Assembly: GCA_002989075.1 (NCBI GenBank)
Contig: PSQN01000003.1
Coordinates: 1,174,865 to 1,238,864 of the forward strand
Length of the DNA stretch: 64,000 nucleotides
DNA from: Arthonia radiata
Lineage: Eukaryota > Ascomycota > Arthoniomycetes > Arthoniales > Arthoniaceae
Direction: 5' to 3'
The position numbers were made by a program, and so were the translations under genes. How positions within the stretch are numbered: the stretch's first letter is position 1; every line of letters starts with the position of its first letter. Positions 11,771 to 22,994 of this stretch are shown here, piece by piece. The notes beneath the pieces were generated by a model, which was not told the origin of the DNA, ran no database searches, and saw nothing but the letters and a program-made list of their open reading frames with translations.

Positions 11771-13430
11771 ATGCATGCTATCTCTTCCATCGCTGTCGTT
11801 GCTTTTGCGGCACTGGCTTTGGCCTATCCTGAAGGTCGACTGAGGTCACGATCCGATCAGCTTGTTGATTGCTTGACAACAACACTGTCGAGCGAGGGCG
11901 TCGTCCTCACGCCTGACAACCCGGAGTTTGTCAATGCAACGATCCGCTACAGTTCGCTGTACATTCCTACTTTCCGAGTCGTCGCCCAGGTCGACAATGA
12001 AGACGACTTGCGAGCCTCGGTACGTGCACCTGCAGACCTACGGGTACAGGCGCCAGCTAATCAAAGTCGCGAAGATTCAATGCGCAACGCAGAGTAGCTC
12101 GACCTTCTTTGTCACAGGCCCACGCCATGGTTCCTCTTCAGCGCAGGTCGATCTTCACGACCTGTTTCAGATATCCACTGCAGGGTTTGACAAAATCACT
12201 GTGGATCCAGAGGCGAACACAATGGATGTTGGCGGTTCGGTAAGATTCGGCCAAGTGATCAACAGCCTAGACGCCGTTCAGAAGGCGATCAGTGAGTTAC
12301 TCTTTCCTTCGGCAACCGACCCCATTTGCTAACGCGGGATGCTCAAGCTGTTGGTAGCGGCCTGACAGTCGGTATCGTGGGAGCCAGCATTGGTGCCGGC
12401 GTTGGCCGCCTCGAAGGCCTCTACGGACTCATCGTAGACAGCCTATTGTCCGTACGCATCATGCTGCCTGATACGACAGTTGTCCAGGCTTCAGAGACGG
12501 AGAACCCAGAACTCTTCTGGGGCATACGTGGCGCCGGCTTCAACTTCGGGTACATCCTGAATGCCACGTACCAGGTCTATGATCAGAGCTTTCCCAACGG
12601 AATGCAGCTCAATGCCGACCTGCTGTTTCCCGTAAACTACACTAAGTCTTTCTGGGAAGCACTTTCTGGTCAAGTGCCGCTACCAGCGCCACTCTCCGTC
12701 ATTAGCGCAACGAGCTTGAACCTAGAGACGCACGAGGTAAGCAATATCGGATCCTGCACCCGAAGGAGAGTATTAAAACTGATCAACCCCGAAGCTTAAT
12801 CTGCTTGTCAACGCCGTATACTCCGGGCCCGAAGACGAAGGTCGCAAGGCCATCCAATTCCTGCTTGACCTAGGTTCCACCATCGCTCAAAACATCAGCT
12901 ACGTGTCGTGGCCCGACCTAATCCCAACGAGCTTATTCGGCATCGGCGCTTCAAACGCGACCAGTTCCCTGCGGCGATCAGACTGCTCCGTCGCGTTCAA
13001 TGAAATCGACCCCGACGCACTCGTCAAGGCCACGGAGCAACTGCAAACCTTGGTCGACACCTACCCCCAGTGCAACACCAGTAGTATATCCCTGTACATG
13101 CCCGCCACGCAGGCCACGCTCGCCAAGCCGCTCAACTCGACGTCCTACCCGTGGCGCGAGATCGTCGGCCACTACGTGGTCGAGATCAACTACAACGACA
13201 ACACCACGGACGCTGATATTGGCAATTACTACGCCGATATGCGCGCGACGCTCGCTGCGACGGCCGGCACGGAAACCCCGCAGACGTACCTTGGCTTCGC
13301 GCACGGTGACGAGTCGTTTGAGCGGCTGTTTTCGGCGGAGCACATGCCAAGGCTTGCGGCGCTCAAGAAGCAGTATGATCCGAGCGGCTTGTTCAACGCG
13401 TATCATTCGCTTCCGACACAGTATCCTTGA
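11771..13430 (+). CDS. Secreted FAD-linked oxidase, berberine-bridge (BBE)-like
   Basis: Four exons: 11771-12019, 12075-12291, 12348-12736, 12795-13430. The introns are 12020-12074, 12292-12347 and 12737-12794, chosen by family alignment and by branch sites CTAAT and GCTAAC in the first two. The product is about 496 residues. Residues 1-18 are a signal peptide (MHAISSIAVVAFAALALA). The FAD-binding PCMH fold follows: the usual GGHG is GPRHG here, keeping the His that binds FAD covalently, and then comes GIVGASIGAGVGRLEGLYGL. In the second covalent position (T-G-x-C in bicovalent members) this protein reads VGSG, so the Cys is absent and flavin is probably attached only through His. The C-terminal BBE signature YDPSGLFNAYHSLP is intact. 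In azaphilone clusters such oxidases oxidise a late intermediate; the exact step here is unknown. Confidence 0.9.
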
Positions 13431-14437
13431 GGGTTGGGGGGTTTACCTTGCGGTCAAGTGGGATGGTGAGGAAGGCAGTCAAGGCGTTGCGTGTACTTCT
13501 TAATTGCCGATGGATGTTGATTGGGGTCTGTTGCCGACCATGTTTGAACATTCTAGAGTACATACAACGGCACGCTTTAGTAGCAGCTAACGTGAAGTGC
13601 ATTTCAACCCAAAAGTGAGCATCAGCGTTGATGCTAAGAAGCACAAATTCTGTTCTGAGCGTTGTTGAGGTATTAATGAATAGTTTGACTGCCGAAGATG
13701 CAGGTTGTGTTACCCTAAAAGGCGCGGAAATGAGACGCCAAGGCGCCATCACTTTCCGAGAAAAAGATCACGTGATGCGGACATCGACTTCCGAGACAAT
13801 ACTTGACCCACGCTTTCAATCTAATCTCGCAGGCGAAGATGAGGTCTGTATACTTCTGCAAAGCGCTGCTGCTACTCGAGACTGATCACGCGGGTTTCAT
13901 CAAGAGAAAGCACGTGATGTGATCTCGTCTTTGTTTTGGGTCACTCCGCTCACAACAAATCCTTTGCGTTAACTACGTTTTTGCAATACAGTATTCAATG
14001 CGTGCGGATCTTAGTGTCATGGGGAGTGCAAGCATGCACAGTCCCATCCGTGCAGACGGGACGACTTCGTGAGTGGACAAGTCTGGAAACCTCCGGTCGC
14101 TCATCGTTTATGTTGAACATGATGGCAGAGCTGGCTCAAGGAGGAAGGTAAGATATCACACATACAATTGATCATTTGTTGCAATGTCTACGGTGCAAGA
14201 ATACCACTCTGCTTCCCGCATCAGAAAGCTACCATTGACGCGCGCCTTGAGTCACAAAAGCCCAGCAGCAGTAGATGTGAGGCTAAGCAATCTGGGGCAT
14301 CGTGGACGTTTTGAGACTGACTAGATACCTAACGATAGTGGCAAGCACTTCGAAAGGACTTGAGCAAGGGTTTCAAGGCATCAATCATGAATATCTCTAT
14401 GAAGTCTCTATGGAGTCTCGCCAACACCCGGGCACCA
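13431..14437. other. Convergent spacer with CACGTG sites
   Basis: It lies between the 3' ends of the oxidase and regulator genes and I see no gene. It holds the palindrome ATCACGTGAT at 13767-13776 and a CACGTGAT at 13911-13918. Confidence 0.5.
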
Positions 14438-16174
14438 TCATCCCGTATACTGAGGATTCGAGCAGGAGAACTGCCCGCGCGGCAGCGTCATCCTAGTCTG
14501 AAACGTCGAATCAGTCTCCAGCAGCTTCGCAACCTGGCTCATGATCTTCCGGAGCCGCACCAGCACACCCCCGCCCTGCCCATTCTCCCCACCCTCTGAG
14601 ATGCTCAGCTCAATGAAGCGCGCACTCACGCCGCTGGCGCCGAGAATCCCCTCTCTGACCTCCGCCCCCTTACCGCCGCCGGCTTCCGCGCCGCGTGCGC
14701 CCCGGTTCCGGCCGCTGACCCGGCACGCGTCCGGCAGACCCAGCCCGTCTTCGATCTGCGCGAGCAGCTGCGCGGCCGCCTGCAGCACCAGCGCGATCTG
14801 GAGGTCGGAGCACGCGTCGAGCGACGCACCGCCGATGTTCAGGAATGGCCACAGCGGCGCGGCGCTGCGCGATCTGAGGCCGTTCGCGCGCGCGTACTCG
14901 CTCACCGCCGTGTAGAGCTGCGTGAATTGCTGCAGGAAGCTCAAGTGGCAGGCGATGAGCTGGAACGCGGCGGATTTGTCCGTGGGGTACGCCACGCGGC
15001 GTGTTGTGGATGTCAGCGTGGAGGAGGCCGAAAACATTGTGGTTAGGGACGAGTGGCTCGCAGAGGTTGATGATCTTGTCGAGGAATCGTATAATGAAGA
15101 AGTGTCCATGGGAGTGTCGGAGATGTCGCGGCGCATGTCGAGGAAGGAAGGCGGGGTGCGTCCGTCATCTGCGTGGCCGAGGAAGGCGTCCGCTTCGTTC
15201 GATCGAGCAGACTCGGATGTGCTCGTGTCCGGTGACAGCTCTGGCCCTTCTTCGTGGAAGAACGACTCTAATGTATCGAGGAACGTCGTGGCCGCGCCCA
15301 AGACCTTGCCGCAGTACTCCGAAGGGAATGTGTCCGATGGACAAGCTTGGCCAGTGGGCACGTCGTGCGAGTATGCATCTTGGAGTTCCGCCATGAGCAT
15401 TCCGAGGCGTGTGAGCTGCGTCGGATTGTACCGACGCGTGCCAGAGGGGGTCGGGCCGGACCGAAAGGATTCCGAGCCGGACCCTGCAAATTGCGAGAGG
15501 GGAGGCAGGTCGTCGGTGGCTGCCACGTGATATCTTGCAGCGGGTGGCATGCGTATTACTCGGGAGGTAAGTTCCATCATGTGGTCGGACAGGCCACCGT
15601 CTGTCATGAAGTGAGCATTGCTACCTCCATCTTCTGCAGGACCTCTCGTATGGTGTCGTATGTCATCGCTTCCCATCCTGACGCCTGTAGAGGGAGTAAG
15701 AAAAGGATCAGCACTGTTCAAGACGTCGAAGTCATTCATCATGGTGTCGGCCTGAAAACAGTCCGAGCCATCGTTGTTGAAGCCGCTGCTTGCACCCACC
15801 TGTTGAGCTCCACTGGTCGGATGAAAGGCTTGCTGCATCGCCGGTCGTTGTGTCTGATTCCGATCAGACCACTGCGAGATAACGTCCGAGGACGCCTGCA
15901 TGGAATGGTGTAGCATTGAGTCCTCCTGTCGTGAAGCGCCAGTGTTGGGCACGTTTTGAGTATTCGACGCTTTCGCACTCTCCACTGCACTTGGGCCATT
16001 CTTGTGCAATCGAGGGTCGTAGAAGCTGCAGCCTGTCTTCGCTGAAATACACCGCTGACACCCTCCTCCAGGATCTGAACGCACACATTTGAGCTTCTGT
16101 GCACGACATCTGTCGCAAGAGGATCTCTTTTTGTCCTGTTTCTCTAGTGGGCGACTCGTCATTGAGGCACTCAT
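14438..16174 (-). CDS. Zn2Cys6 transcription factor, AflR-like cluster regulator
   Basis: An uninterrupted gene. The first ATG of the frame is at 16174 (second ATG 12 bases on), giving 578 residues. Close to the N-terminus is a binuclear zinc cluster with spacing CX2CX6CX8CX2CX6C (CDRCRAQKLKC, then CQRC and a final TGC), preceded by a basic KKRSS. The middle is Ser/Thr-rich and low in structure. The C-terminal 150 residues hold the helical region typical of AflR-type regulators (FQLIACHLSFLQQFTQLY, then LQIALVLQAAAQLLAQIEDG). It sits in the middle of the cluster, divergent from the SDR gene, so it is the natural candidate for the pathway-specific activator. Nuclear location and target genes are inference. 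Confidence 0.9.
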   Translation of the reverse strand: MSASMTSRPLEKQDKKRSSCDRCRAQKLKCVRSDPGGGCQRCISAKTGCSFYDPRLHKNGPSAVESAKASNTQNVPNTGASRQEDSMLHHSMQASSDVISQWSDRNQTQRPAMQQAFHPTSGAQQVGASSGFNNDGSDCFQADTMMNDFDVLNSADPFLTPSTGVRMGSDDIRHHTRGPAEDGGSNAHFMTDGGLSDHMMELTSRVIRMPPAARYHVAATDDLPPLSQFAGSGSESFRSGPTPSGTRRYNPTQLTRLGMLMAELQDAYSHDVPTGQACPSDTFPSEYCGKVLGAATTFLDTLESFFHEEGPELSPDTSTSESARSNEADAFLGHADDGRTPPSFLDMRRDISDTPMDTSSLYDSSTRSSTSASHSSLTTMFSASSTLTSTTRRVAYPTDKSAAFQLIACHLSFLQQFTQLYTAVSEYARANGLRSRSAAPLWPFLNIGGASLDACSDLQIALVLQAAAQLLAQIEDGLGLPDACRVSGRNRGARGAEAGGGKGAEVREGILGASGVSARFIELSISEGGENGQGGGVLVRLRKIMSQVAKLLETDSTFQTRMTLPRGQFSCSNPQYTG

Positions 16175-16688
16175 ATTTCCGCGGGGTCGGGCATATGCAG
16201 CATGAGTGATAACGCTTGTACGTCGCAAAGAGCGTGATGGGTTCGATAATGCGGTCCGATCTGTCAAACGAATGGGGTACTTTTTTACGGGCTACTTCGC
16301 TGTAGAATATAAACGACGCCAGGCGGCGACAGACGGGATCAGCGAGATTGCAGCAGCCACCAGTGAGATGCTTTTAGCGGTCTGAGGCACCTTGAGTCGC
16401 AGACGGGAGGGTGTCAGTGATCCGAGCCATAAGCGAGCATTATAGGTGAGGCGTGCCGGAAGCGGTAAGGCTGCTCACTCGCATTGGGCCCGAGTCATTA
16501 TCGATGTCACCGCGATGTCACCGCATTTGGATGGAGTCAGACGCCGTATCAGACTCCACATTGAGGTAGGCCTTCTGCCTCACGCCTTGGCGCTCATAAT
16601 CGGCACATGAGCCTGTTATAACACACTCTGCCGCTACCTCCATAGTCGGCAGATCACAACCGTCTTTCACGACAGCCATATTCACGCA
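16175..16688. promoter_or_regulatory. Shared divergent promoter region, regulator / SDR
   Basis: 514 bases between two head-to-head genes. A direct repeat, GATGTCACCGC, occurs twice within 16504-16524. A TATAAACG stretch at about 16309 is 135 bases upstream of the regulator ATG. Confidence 0.45.
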
Positions 16689-17604
16689 ATGGCAACGCCT
16701 ATCACCAAGAAGACCGCCCTCATCACTGGCTGCAGCGAAGGAGGCCTCGGTGCCGCGCTGGCTCTCGCCTTCGCCAAACATGGCTTCCACGTCTTCGCCG
16801 CGCTGCGGTCTCCAGCAAGAGCCGCCTCCGCGCTCACACTTCACCCTGACATCGATGTGATCGTCCTCGAAGTGACCGATCAGGCCTCCATCAAGGGGTG
16901 CAAAGCCCAGGTCGACAAGGCAGCCGGCGGCAGTCTGGACGTCCTGGTGAACAACGCGGGCTCCATGTTCGTGATGCCATTGCTCGACACGGATATCGAA
17001 CTGGCCAAGAAGTTGTACGACGTCAACGTGTGGGGATTGTTAGCCGTAACGCAAGCGTTCGCACCGCTGCTGGTGAAGCGCAAGGGCGTCGTGTTGAACA
17101 TCGCGAGTATTGCGGGCGCAGTGCGGATGGCGTGGCAAGGTTTGCTCTCGCTGCTCGTTACCTGATGTGGTAATACTGACGAGCTGCCCAGGAATCTACA
17201 ATTCATCCAAGGCCTCAGCGCGCTGGCTCTCTGAGACCCTGCGCATAGAGATGGCGCCGCTGGGCGTTCGCGTCCTGACCGCCATGATCGGCGAAGTGGA
17301 GACCAAGATCTATGCGAATAGGGCGGCGCCGCCGGAGCTGCCCAGCGAGTCATACTACGCGGCTGTCAAGGAACTCATTTTCCAGCAAGGCACCGGGCAG
17401 CTGCAAGCGGAGAACGAAAAGGCAGAGGTGACGGCAGAGAGCCTCGTTCGCGACGTGATGAGTGGTCGTGACGGTCACGTCTGGCGTGGGGGCGTTGCTG
17501 GGCGCGCGAGCTACGCAAGCTGGCTTTTGCCGGAGCGGCTCTTCGAGTGGTTGCTCCACAAGAGCAGAGGTGTCTACCAGGTCCCTATGCCCAAGGTGGA
17601 CTAA
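16689..17604 (+). CDS. Short-chain dehydrogenase/reductase, AYR1-like
   Basis: Two exons, 16689-17139 and 17192-17604, with intron 17140-17191 (weak donor GTTTGC, branch ACTGAC), give 287 residues. A classical SDR: cofactor loop TGCSEGGLG at about 13-21, NNAG, a catalytic Ser in NIASIAG, and YxxxK as YNSSK just after the intron. The C-terminal third, with a hydrophobic SWLLPERLFEWLL, resembles yeast 1-acyl-dihydroxyacetone-phosphate reductase relatives that are common in fungal clusters. It probably reduces a ketone or aldehyde of the polyketide with NADPH. Start ATG 16689 is the first in frame. Confidence 0.9.
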
Positions 17605-18469
17605 GCAGTGATAGGTGGTAGCCTGTGATAGTATGCGGCACTGCAACAGTGCCTATGCAAGAGGATGTGCCCACCAAAGGCCCCTGCAAATCAGCCTTGA
17701 CTCAATTGTTGAAGCTGCAAAGAGACAATGATCGAGCAAGCCCCGAGTACGGCGAATCTGCGTTTCATTTGCCGAATCGAGAACACCTCTTGTACGTGGC
17801 CTGCACGACCAGCAGCAAAGCTTCTCAGTGGCTGCTACGCTTCGCGTCGCAAATCCACCACATCGACAGGAAATAGGCTTCCGGGTAATGCTTCGAGGCT
17901 GGATGATCGACGTTCTCCAGCCTGGATGCGGCTCGGGCCCGCACGCTCTGCTCCGCCTCCACAGCGCCATGTGCTGACAACGTGCATATCTAGCACCAAC
18001 CATGGGAACGAGAAGGCCAATCGGAGGACTTGCAGATTCACGCGGGGATCGAGTCACGGGTACCTCTACCTGACTCGAAGGATCGTCGGATAGCCCGAGA
18101 TCCCAACGGATCTTATCTCTCCTCTTGGCCTCCACACTCATGCACAGCGCATGGTCAGCTATTCCACCAGCACGTCACTGTCATGCGCAGGGCGTACTGA
18201 GGAAGTATGCCGGCGCAGAGTTCGCCGGATGCAGAAGCTTGCCTGTGACGCTGACAGGTGCTTATGCATGATGTAGCGCACGCACCTTGCGTACGCTTTA
18301 GGCGCTGGTCAGAACACGGTCTGTGTCAATATCTCGGGTTTGATCGGTTGATCGCCAATGTAATATGGGTGCTGTAAGGGTAGTGCCGGACACCTAAACT
18401 GCTTAAGTCTAATCTCTGGTGTTGTGTTGAAATACTCATCCAGCATTGAGAGCATCGCTACTATCTAAC
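17605..18469. other. Intergenic region upstream of the monooxygenase gene
   Basis: 865 bases with only short, unsupported ORFs. I see no repeat. Confidence 0.5.
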
Positions 18470-19924
18470 ATGCAGGCAGTAAACGGAACAGGTGCAAGCA
18501 CAGGCCCAGATCCGCCCGCGATCAACGGTCACTCCGAGGCAACCAGCAATGGCGACCGCAGCAATGCCAGTGACATCCACATTGCCATAGTCGGCGGAGG
18601 CATCGTTGGGATAGTGACCGCGCTCGGTCTGTTGAAGCGAGGTCTCCACGTCAAAGTCTATGAGCAAGCACGCAGTCTGCGTGAAATCGGCGCAGGCATT
18701 GCTTTCACAACAAACGCGCAGGAGTGCATGGCTCAGGTGGACCCCGCGGTGCTCCAGGCCATGCATGCTGTGTCCACGAAGAACACGAGCGCCTACTACA
18801 CCTACGTTGACGGCTATCATGCGCTGAGTGATGCGCCGGACGATACGCACGAGGAGGAGTTGTTCAAGTTGTATGCCGGAAAAATGGGCTTCGATGGCTG
18901 CCACCGCGCGCAATTTTTGGATGAGCTAGTCAAGCTGATCCCCAGCGATACAGTTGTCTTTCAAAAAAGACTTGTTGCACTTGAGGATGTCTATGAGAAT
19001 GATGATGATACAGCTCCGGTGACGCTACGATTCGGGGACGGAACGGCTGCGGAGGCGGATGCAGGTATGTTTGAAGAGGCCATGTCAAGCGGGAGCGTGT
19101 TAGGCTGATCCAAGGTAATAGTTATCGGCTGCGACGGGATCCGTTCGCGCGTGAGACAAGTAATGGTAGGATCCACCCATCCGTCTGCGCACCCTAGCTT
19201 TACCAAAAAGGTTGCGTTCCGTGGACTTGTCCCAATGGAAAACGCCATCAAGGTACTGGGCCGGGAGAAAGCCATTAATCAATGCATGCACATGGGACCA
19301 AAGGCTCACGTGCTCAACTTCCCCGTTGCGCAGGCCACACTAATGAATGTCGTTGCGTTTGCAACAGTGGAAGAGTGGACACATGAGAAGATGACGGCGC
19401 CGGCGACACGTCAGGAGGTCATGGAAGTATTTCAAGAATGGGCGCCCTCTGTGCGTGGCATTGCGTCGCTTCTCACCGAGTCGTTGGACAAGTGGGCCAT
19501 TTTCGATATGGCCGACCATCCGCTAGCCAGCTACTCGAAAGGAAAGGTATGTGTTGCGGGAGATGCTGCACACGCTAGCTCGCCGCACCACGGTGCTGGC
19601 GCGGGCTTCGGCATTGAGGATGCCTTGGCTTTAGCTACCGTCATGGAGGAGGCAGCGGCTTCCACGAAGCAGCACCGGCAGAAAGGCGTAGCGCTCAAGG
19701 CTGCGCTTGAAGCGTACGACCGAACCAGGCGAGAAAGGAGTCAATGGCTTGTGCAGAGCGCTCGCCACATCTGTGACACATACGAATGGGCGGATCCGAA
19801 TTGCGGACGCGATCCGGAGAAGTGTCTCAAGGAGATCGAGTGGCGCGCGCACAAGATCTGGTATCTTGATATTGAGGACATGCGGCAGACAGCTCGTTCG
19901 ACATATAGATCACTCTTGCAGTGA
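18470..19924 (+). CDS. FAD-dependent monooxygenase, salicylate hydroxylase type (group A)
   Basis: Two exons, 18470-19064 and 19122-19924, with intron 19065-19121 (GTATGT...AATAG). The acceptor was chosen because it restores the conserved AVIGCDGIRS. The product is 465 residues. A Ser/Asn-rich N-terminal tail of about 35 residues precedes the dinucleotide-binding motif IAIVGGGIVG and the ribose-binding YEQA. The GD motif VCVAGDAAHASSPHHGAG, which contacts FAD, is complete. No membrane anchor is seen. Enzymes of this family in azaphilone, tropolone and sorbicillin pathways hydroxylate and dearomatise the aldehyde released by an R-domain PKS, which fits the PKS at 1-6713. The start is the first true ATG; the frame is open slightly further upstream without an ATG. 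Confidence 0.92.
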
Positions 19925-20727
19925 TTGAATCAGCAGCGGCGCGCACTGAGATTAGACGTTTTCGAGGCTTTGCGGGTGAAGAGAGTCTACTTGTCGTAAC
20001 ATAGAGTTAGCAGCGTTCTGCCTGTTGAGGTCATAGACCGTTGACTGCCGGCTATGTTTGTCCAGGCATGGTGCAGGTCTGTTTCTGCCACGGTTCTATG
20101 CCTCCAAGAGCGTCCCTGAGCGCTAGGCAGGAAGATCAAGGCTCCACGTGGTCTAGCAGATCGATCCACGTGGTAGCCTCACTGTGAGCCAGTTGGGGTG
20201 GCTGGCTGAGCGTTATGAGGTTGCATCATGGCGGACCAATACCCGCCATAGGATATCAGCTACCTCGTGCTGCATCCTACAAGCGTGATCGCGCGTCATA
20301 GATTGTGGGAATTGTATTCGCAGACAAATCTCCAAGGGACCTGGTACCACTTCTGATTCCAACGAGTCAGCTGTAAATTCGCTGTAATCAGTCGGCACCG
20401 GTAAGTCCGCAGACACGGCACGGAAGTGGTTTCGGAGTGGCGTGACGCTCACCAATGGCCAATGCCAGCACAGCTTCCAGAGCGGCTCCTCAAAAACTTG
20501 GGGTAAGAGTGGCTTCTAAGATGCTAAGCAGGACAAACACTTGACAACATAGGATTTGAAGAGCGTCCCAGAGATCCATTTCGACATCACAGGCGTGCGC
20601 CTCGTCTTGTTCGAACGCCGACTTCGTTTCTGGCGCGAACATAAAATAGGTGCTATTATCTCATCAGCTGATATTTTCACTCTCAACATCCTCTTCTTAC
20701 TAACGTCCCCCTCTACTTCGCGTTAAC
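19925..20727. other. Intergenic region upstream of MFS 1
   Basis: No gene is seen. It holds the paired TCCACGTGGT sites annotated separately, and ATAAAA at about 20641-20646 lies some 85 bases before the MFS start. Confidence 0.5.
20143..20174. promoter_or_regulatory. Two identical TCCACGTGGT boxes 22 bp apart
   Basis: TCCACGTGGT occurs at 20143-20152 and again at 20165-20174, a 22-base spacing that puts both on the same face of the helix. They lie about 570 bases before the MFS 1 start and 230 bases after the monooxygenase stop. Binding by a bHLH factor is inference. Confidence 0.4.
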
Positions 20728-22415
20728 ATGGCGGGCGGCGATGCTGAAGGATCTGTGCGCGGTTCGCAAAAGATTTCGTGGTTCCACATGCTTTTTGACC
20801 AGGGCGCTGTGACTCAGAACATTGTACAGCACCAACATGACGGCGCTGGTACCTCAGAGGACCCATACCTGGTCAGTTTCCTAGGACCAGACGATCCTCG
20901 TGACCCAATGAATTTTTCCAATGCTTTACGATGGTGGCTCTGCGCTCAGGTATCACTGGTCGTGATGTCCGTTTCATTCCTATCATCAGCGTACTCAGCC
21001 GGCATCCCACAAGTCCAGACTGAGCTGGGGGGTTCGTCGACAGTTCAGATCTTGGGCGTCTCATTATTTGTGCTGGGTTTCGCCTTCGGCCCATTTTTCT
21101 TTGCGCCACTCAGCGGTGAGCTATCCCTTTCGATGTGAAGGCACGCATGATGCTGATGAGTCTGATAGAACTCTATGGCCGGCAACGTCTGACTTGGGTC
21201 ACGTACTCAATACACACGGCTTTCAATGCTGCTGCTTGCGGTTCTCAGAACATGACGACACTGTTGATACTGCGTTTCTTGGCGGGAGCATGGGGCTCTG
21301 CTCCTTTAACGACTTCTGGAGGGGTTATCGCCGATTCATTCCCAGCTGCGGAGCGTGGTCTCGCGATGCAGATCTTCACGTTAGGTCCACTGATGGGTCC
21401 GGTATTTGGTCCGATCATCGGTGGTTTTGTCGCAGCGCGAGTGGGTTGGCGTTGGCTCATGGGCGTCCAGACGATTTTCACGGGCATCCTCCTCATTGTC
21501 GGCATATTCACGGTGCCAGAGACATACGCACCTGTACTGCTTCGTCAACGCGCAGCGCGCCTCTCCAAGCTCACTGGAATGGTCTATAAGGCACGTGGCG
21601 ATGTCTCTGCGGCTAATCAGGGGAGGACATCCGCTCTCAACATCAACAAAATCCTCATTCGACCGGTCAGCCTCCTTTTCAGGGAACCAATTGTGCTGTT
21701 TCTGTCACTTTATCAGTCAATCGCGCTCGCCACCATATACCTCCTTTTCTCTGGTTTCCCGGTCGTGTACGAACAGACTCGGCACTGGGCGCAAGACATC
21801 GCTGGATTAGCCTTCCTTGGCATCTGCGTCGGCGAGATTGTTGGCTGGGCATGTTCGATCTGGGACGACCGAGTACGCTTCCGCCGCGTCTCCAAGCAGT
21901 CATTATCAGGCTTTGCAAGACCAGAAGAGCGCTTGTCGTTGTCTCGAATAGGCGCCTTTGCGATTCCGGTCGGTCTGTTTTGGTTTGCGTGGACGAATGG
22001 GCCAGACGTCCATTACATGGTCAGTATCTCCGCAGGAGTGCCGCTCGGCGCTGGGATCGTCATCATCTTGATAGGTATTCAAAATTACCTAATCGACGCG
22101 TACACATTGTACGCCGCCTCGGCGCTGGCTGGAGGCGTGTTTCTACGATCGCTAATCGCGGCCGCTTTTACACTCTTTACTCCAACGATGTATGCGAATC
22201 TTGGCATCCACTGGGGGTCCTCGGTTCCGGCGTTCCTGTCTGTTGCTTGCCTTCCACTACCGATATTGCTCTACAACTACGGAGAGAGGATTAGAGCAAG
22301 GTGCAAATATGCCCGCGAAGCTGACGCAGCGCTTCGCCAAATGCGCCAACAGACGACCATGGTGAGCAAGCCCAAAATCGCTATTGATCAATTGACGCGT
22401 ATCACTGTGAGATGA
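20728..22415 (+). CDS. MFS transporter 1, DHA1 drug:H+ antiporter type
   Basis: Two exons, 20728-21115 and 21169-22415, with intron 21116-21168, give 544 residues. The N-terminal tail contains DDPRDPMNFSNALRWW, the usual entry to the first helix of fungal DHA1 carriers. About twelve hydrophobic segments follow. Motif A is split by the intron (PLSE / LYGRQR), as in other fungal members, and the C-terminal tail is cytosolic and basic. It probably exports the cluster product or an intermediate through the plasma membrane. It is clearly paralogous to MFS 2 (28822-30497): both share SSAY(S/A)(A/S)GIPQ, ELGGS and an intron at the same codon. Confidence 0.9.
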
Positions 22416-22994
22416 TTAGAAGGCTATCTGGCGGTCGAGCATCCAAGTATCACCTTGGATTGGGTCATCAGAATGTGACCCCTACTAGGCGTCTCTGCTT
22501 GACGCAGCAAGTGGATGGACTGGGCGCAGTGCATCGACAGATATTGAAAGGCTACCTAAAACAATTGCCTGCAGCATCACCGTTAGTGACGGTTTGATCT
22601 TCTCGTCTTGCACAGCAGTCACCAAGGCGAGAGAGACGCAAGAACGAAAGCTCGGACTTTTTCGATTGAGATTGAGATTATGTAAGCAATCGCAGTTGCC
22701 CTCGCCAGGGACCGCTTCGATTAACAACCGCTCTCAAGCGCACGAAGTGCCTCATGAGTCTGTTCTCTGTGCACTAGACAATTTGTTCATCACGCTGTCG
22801 ACTCTGCACGAGCCTGTGCGCGACACGCCGCTCCGAGTGATTCTCGCCGTCGACTCCGTTCTCAACCGCTCTCACTACGCGCTTGACCAATTAGTCCAAC
22901 TCGTAGGTACTCATGGTTCTATCCCTATTGTTTCTAAACTGACAGATGACTAGTTAGAGTGCACACGCAACGCGCAAGACACCCGACACCTACT
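22416..22994. other. Convergent spacer
   Basis: It lies between the 3' ends of MFS 1 and acyltransferase 2. A 119-codon plus-strand ORF in it has no recognisable features and I do not accept it. Confidence 0.5.

Noticed and set aside
12978-13406. 142-codon minus-strand ORF
   Set aside because: Antisense to the last exon of the BBE-like oxidase, produced by GC-rich third positions.
14922-15913. Plus-strand ORFs of 131-202 codons opposite the regulator
   Set aside because: Shadows of the uninterrupted Zn2Cys6 gene on the other strand.
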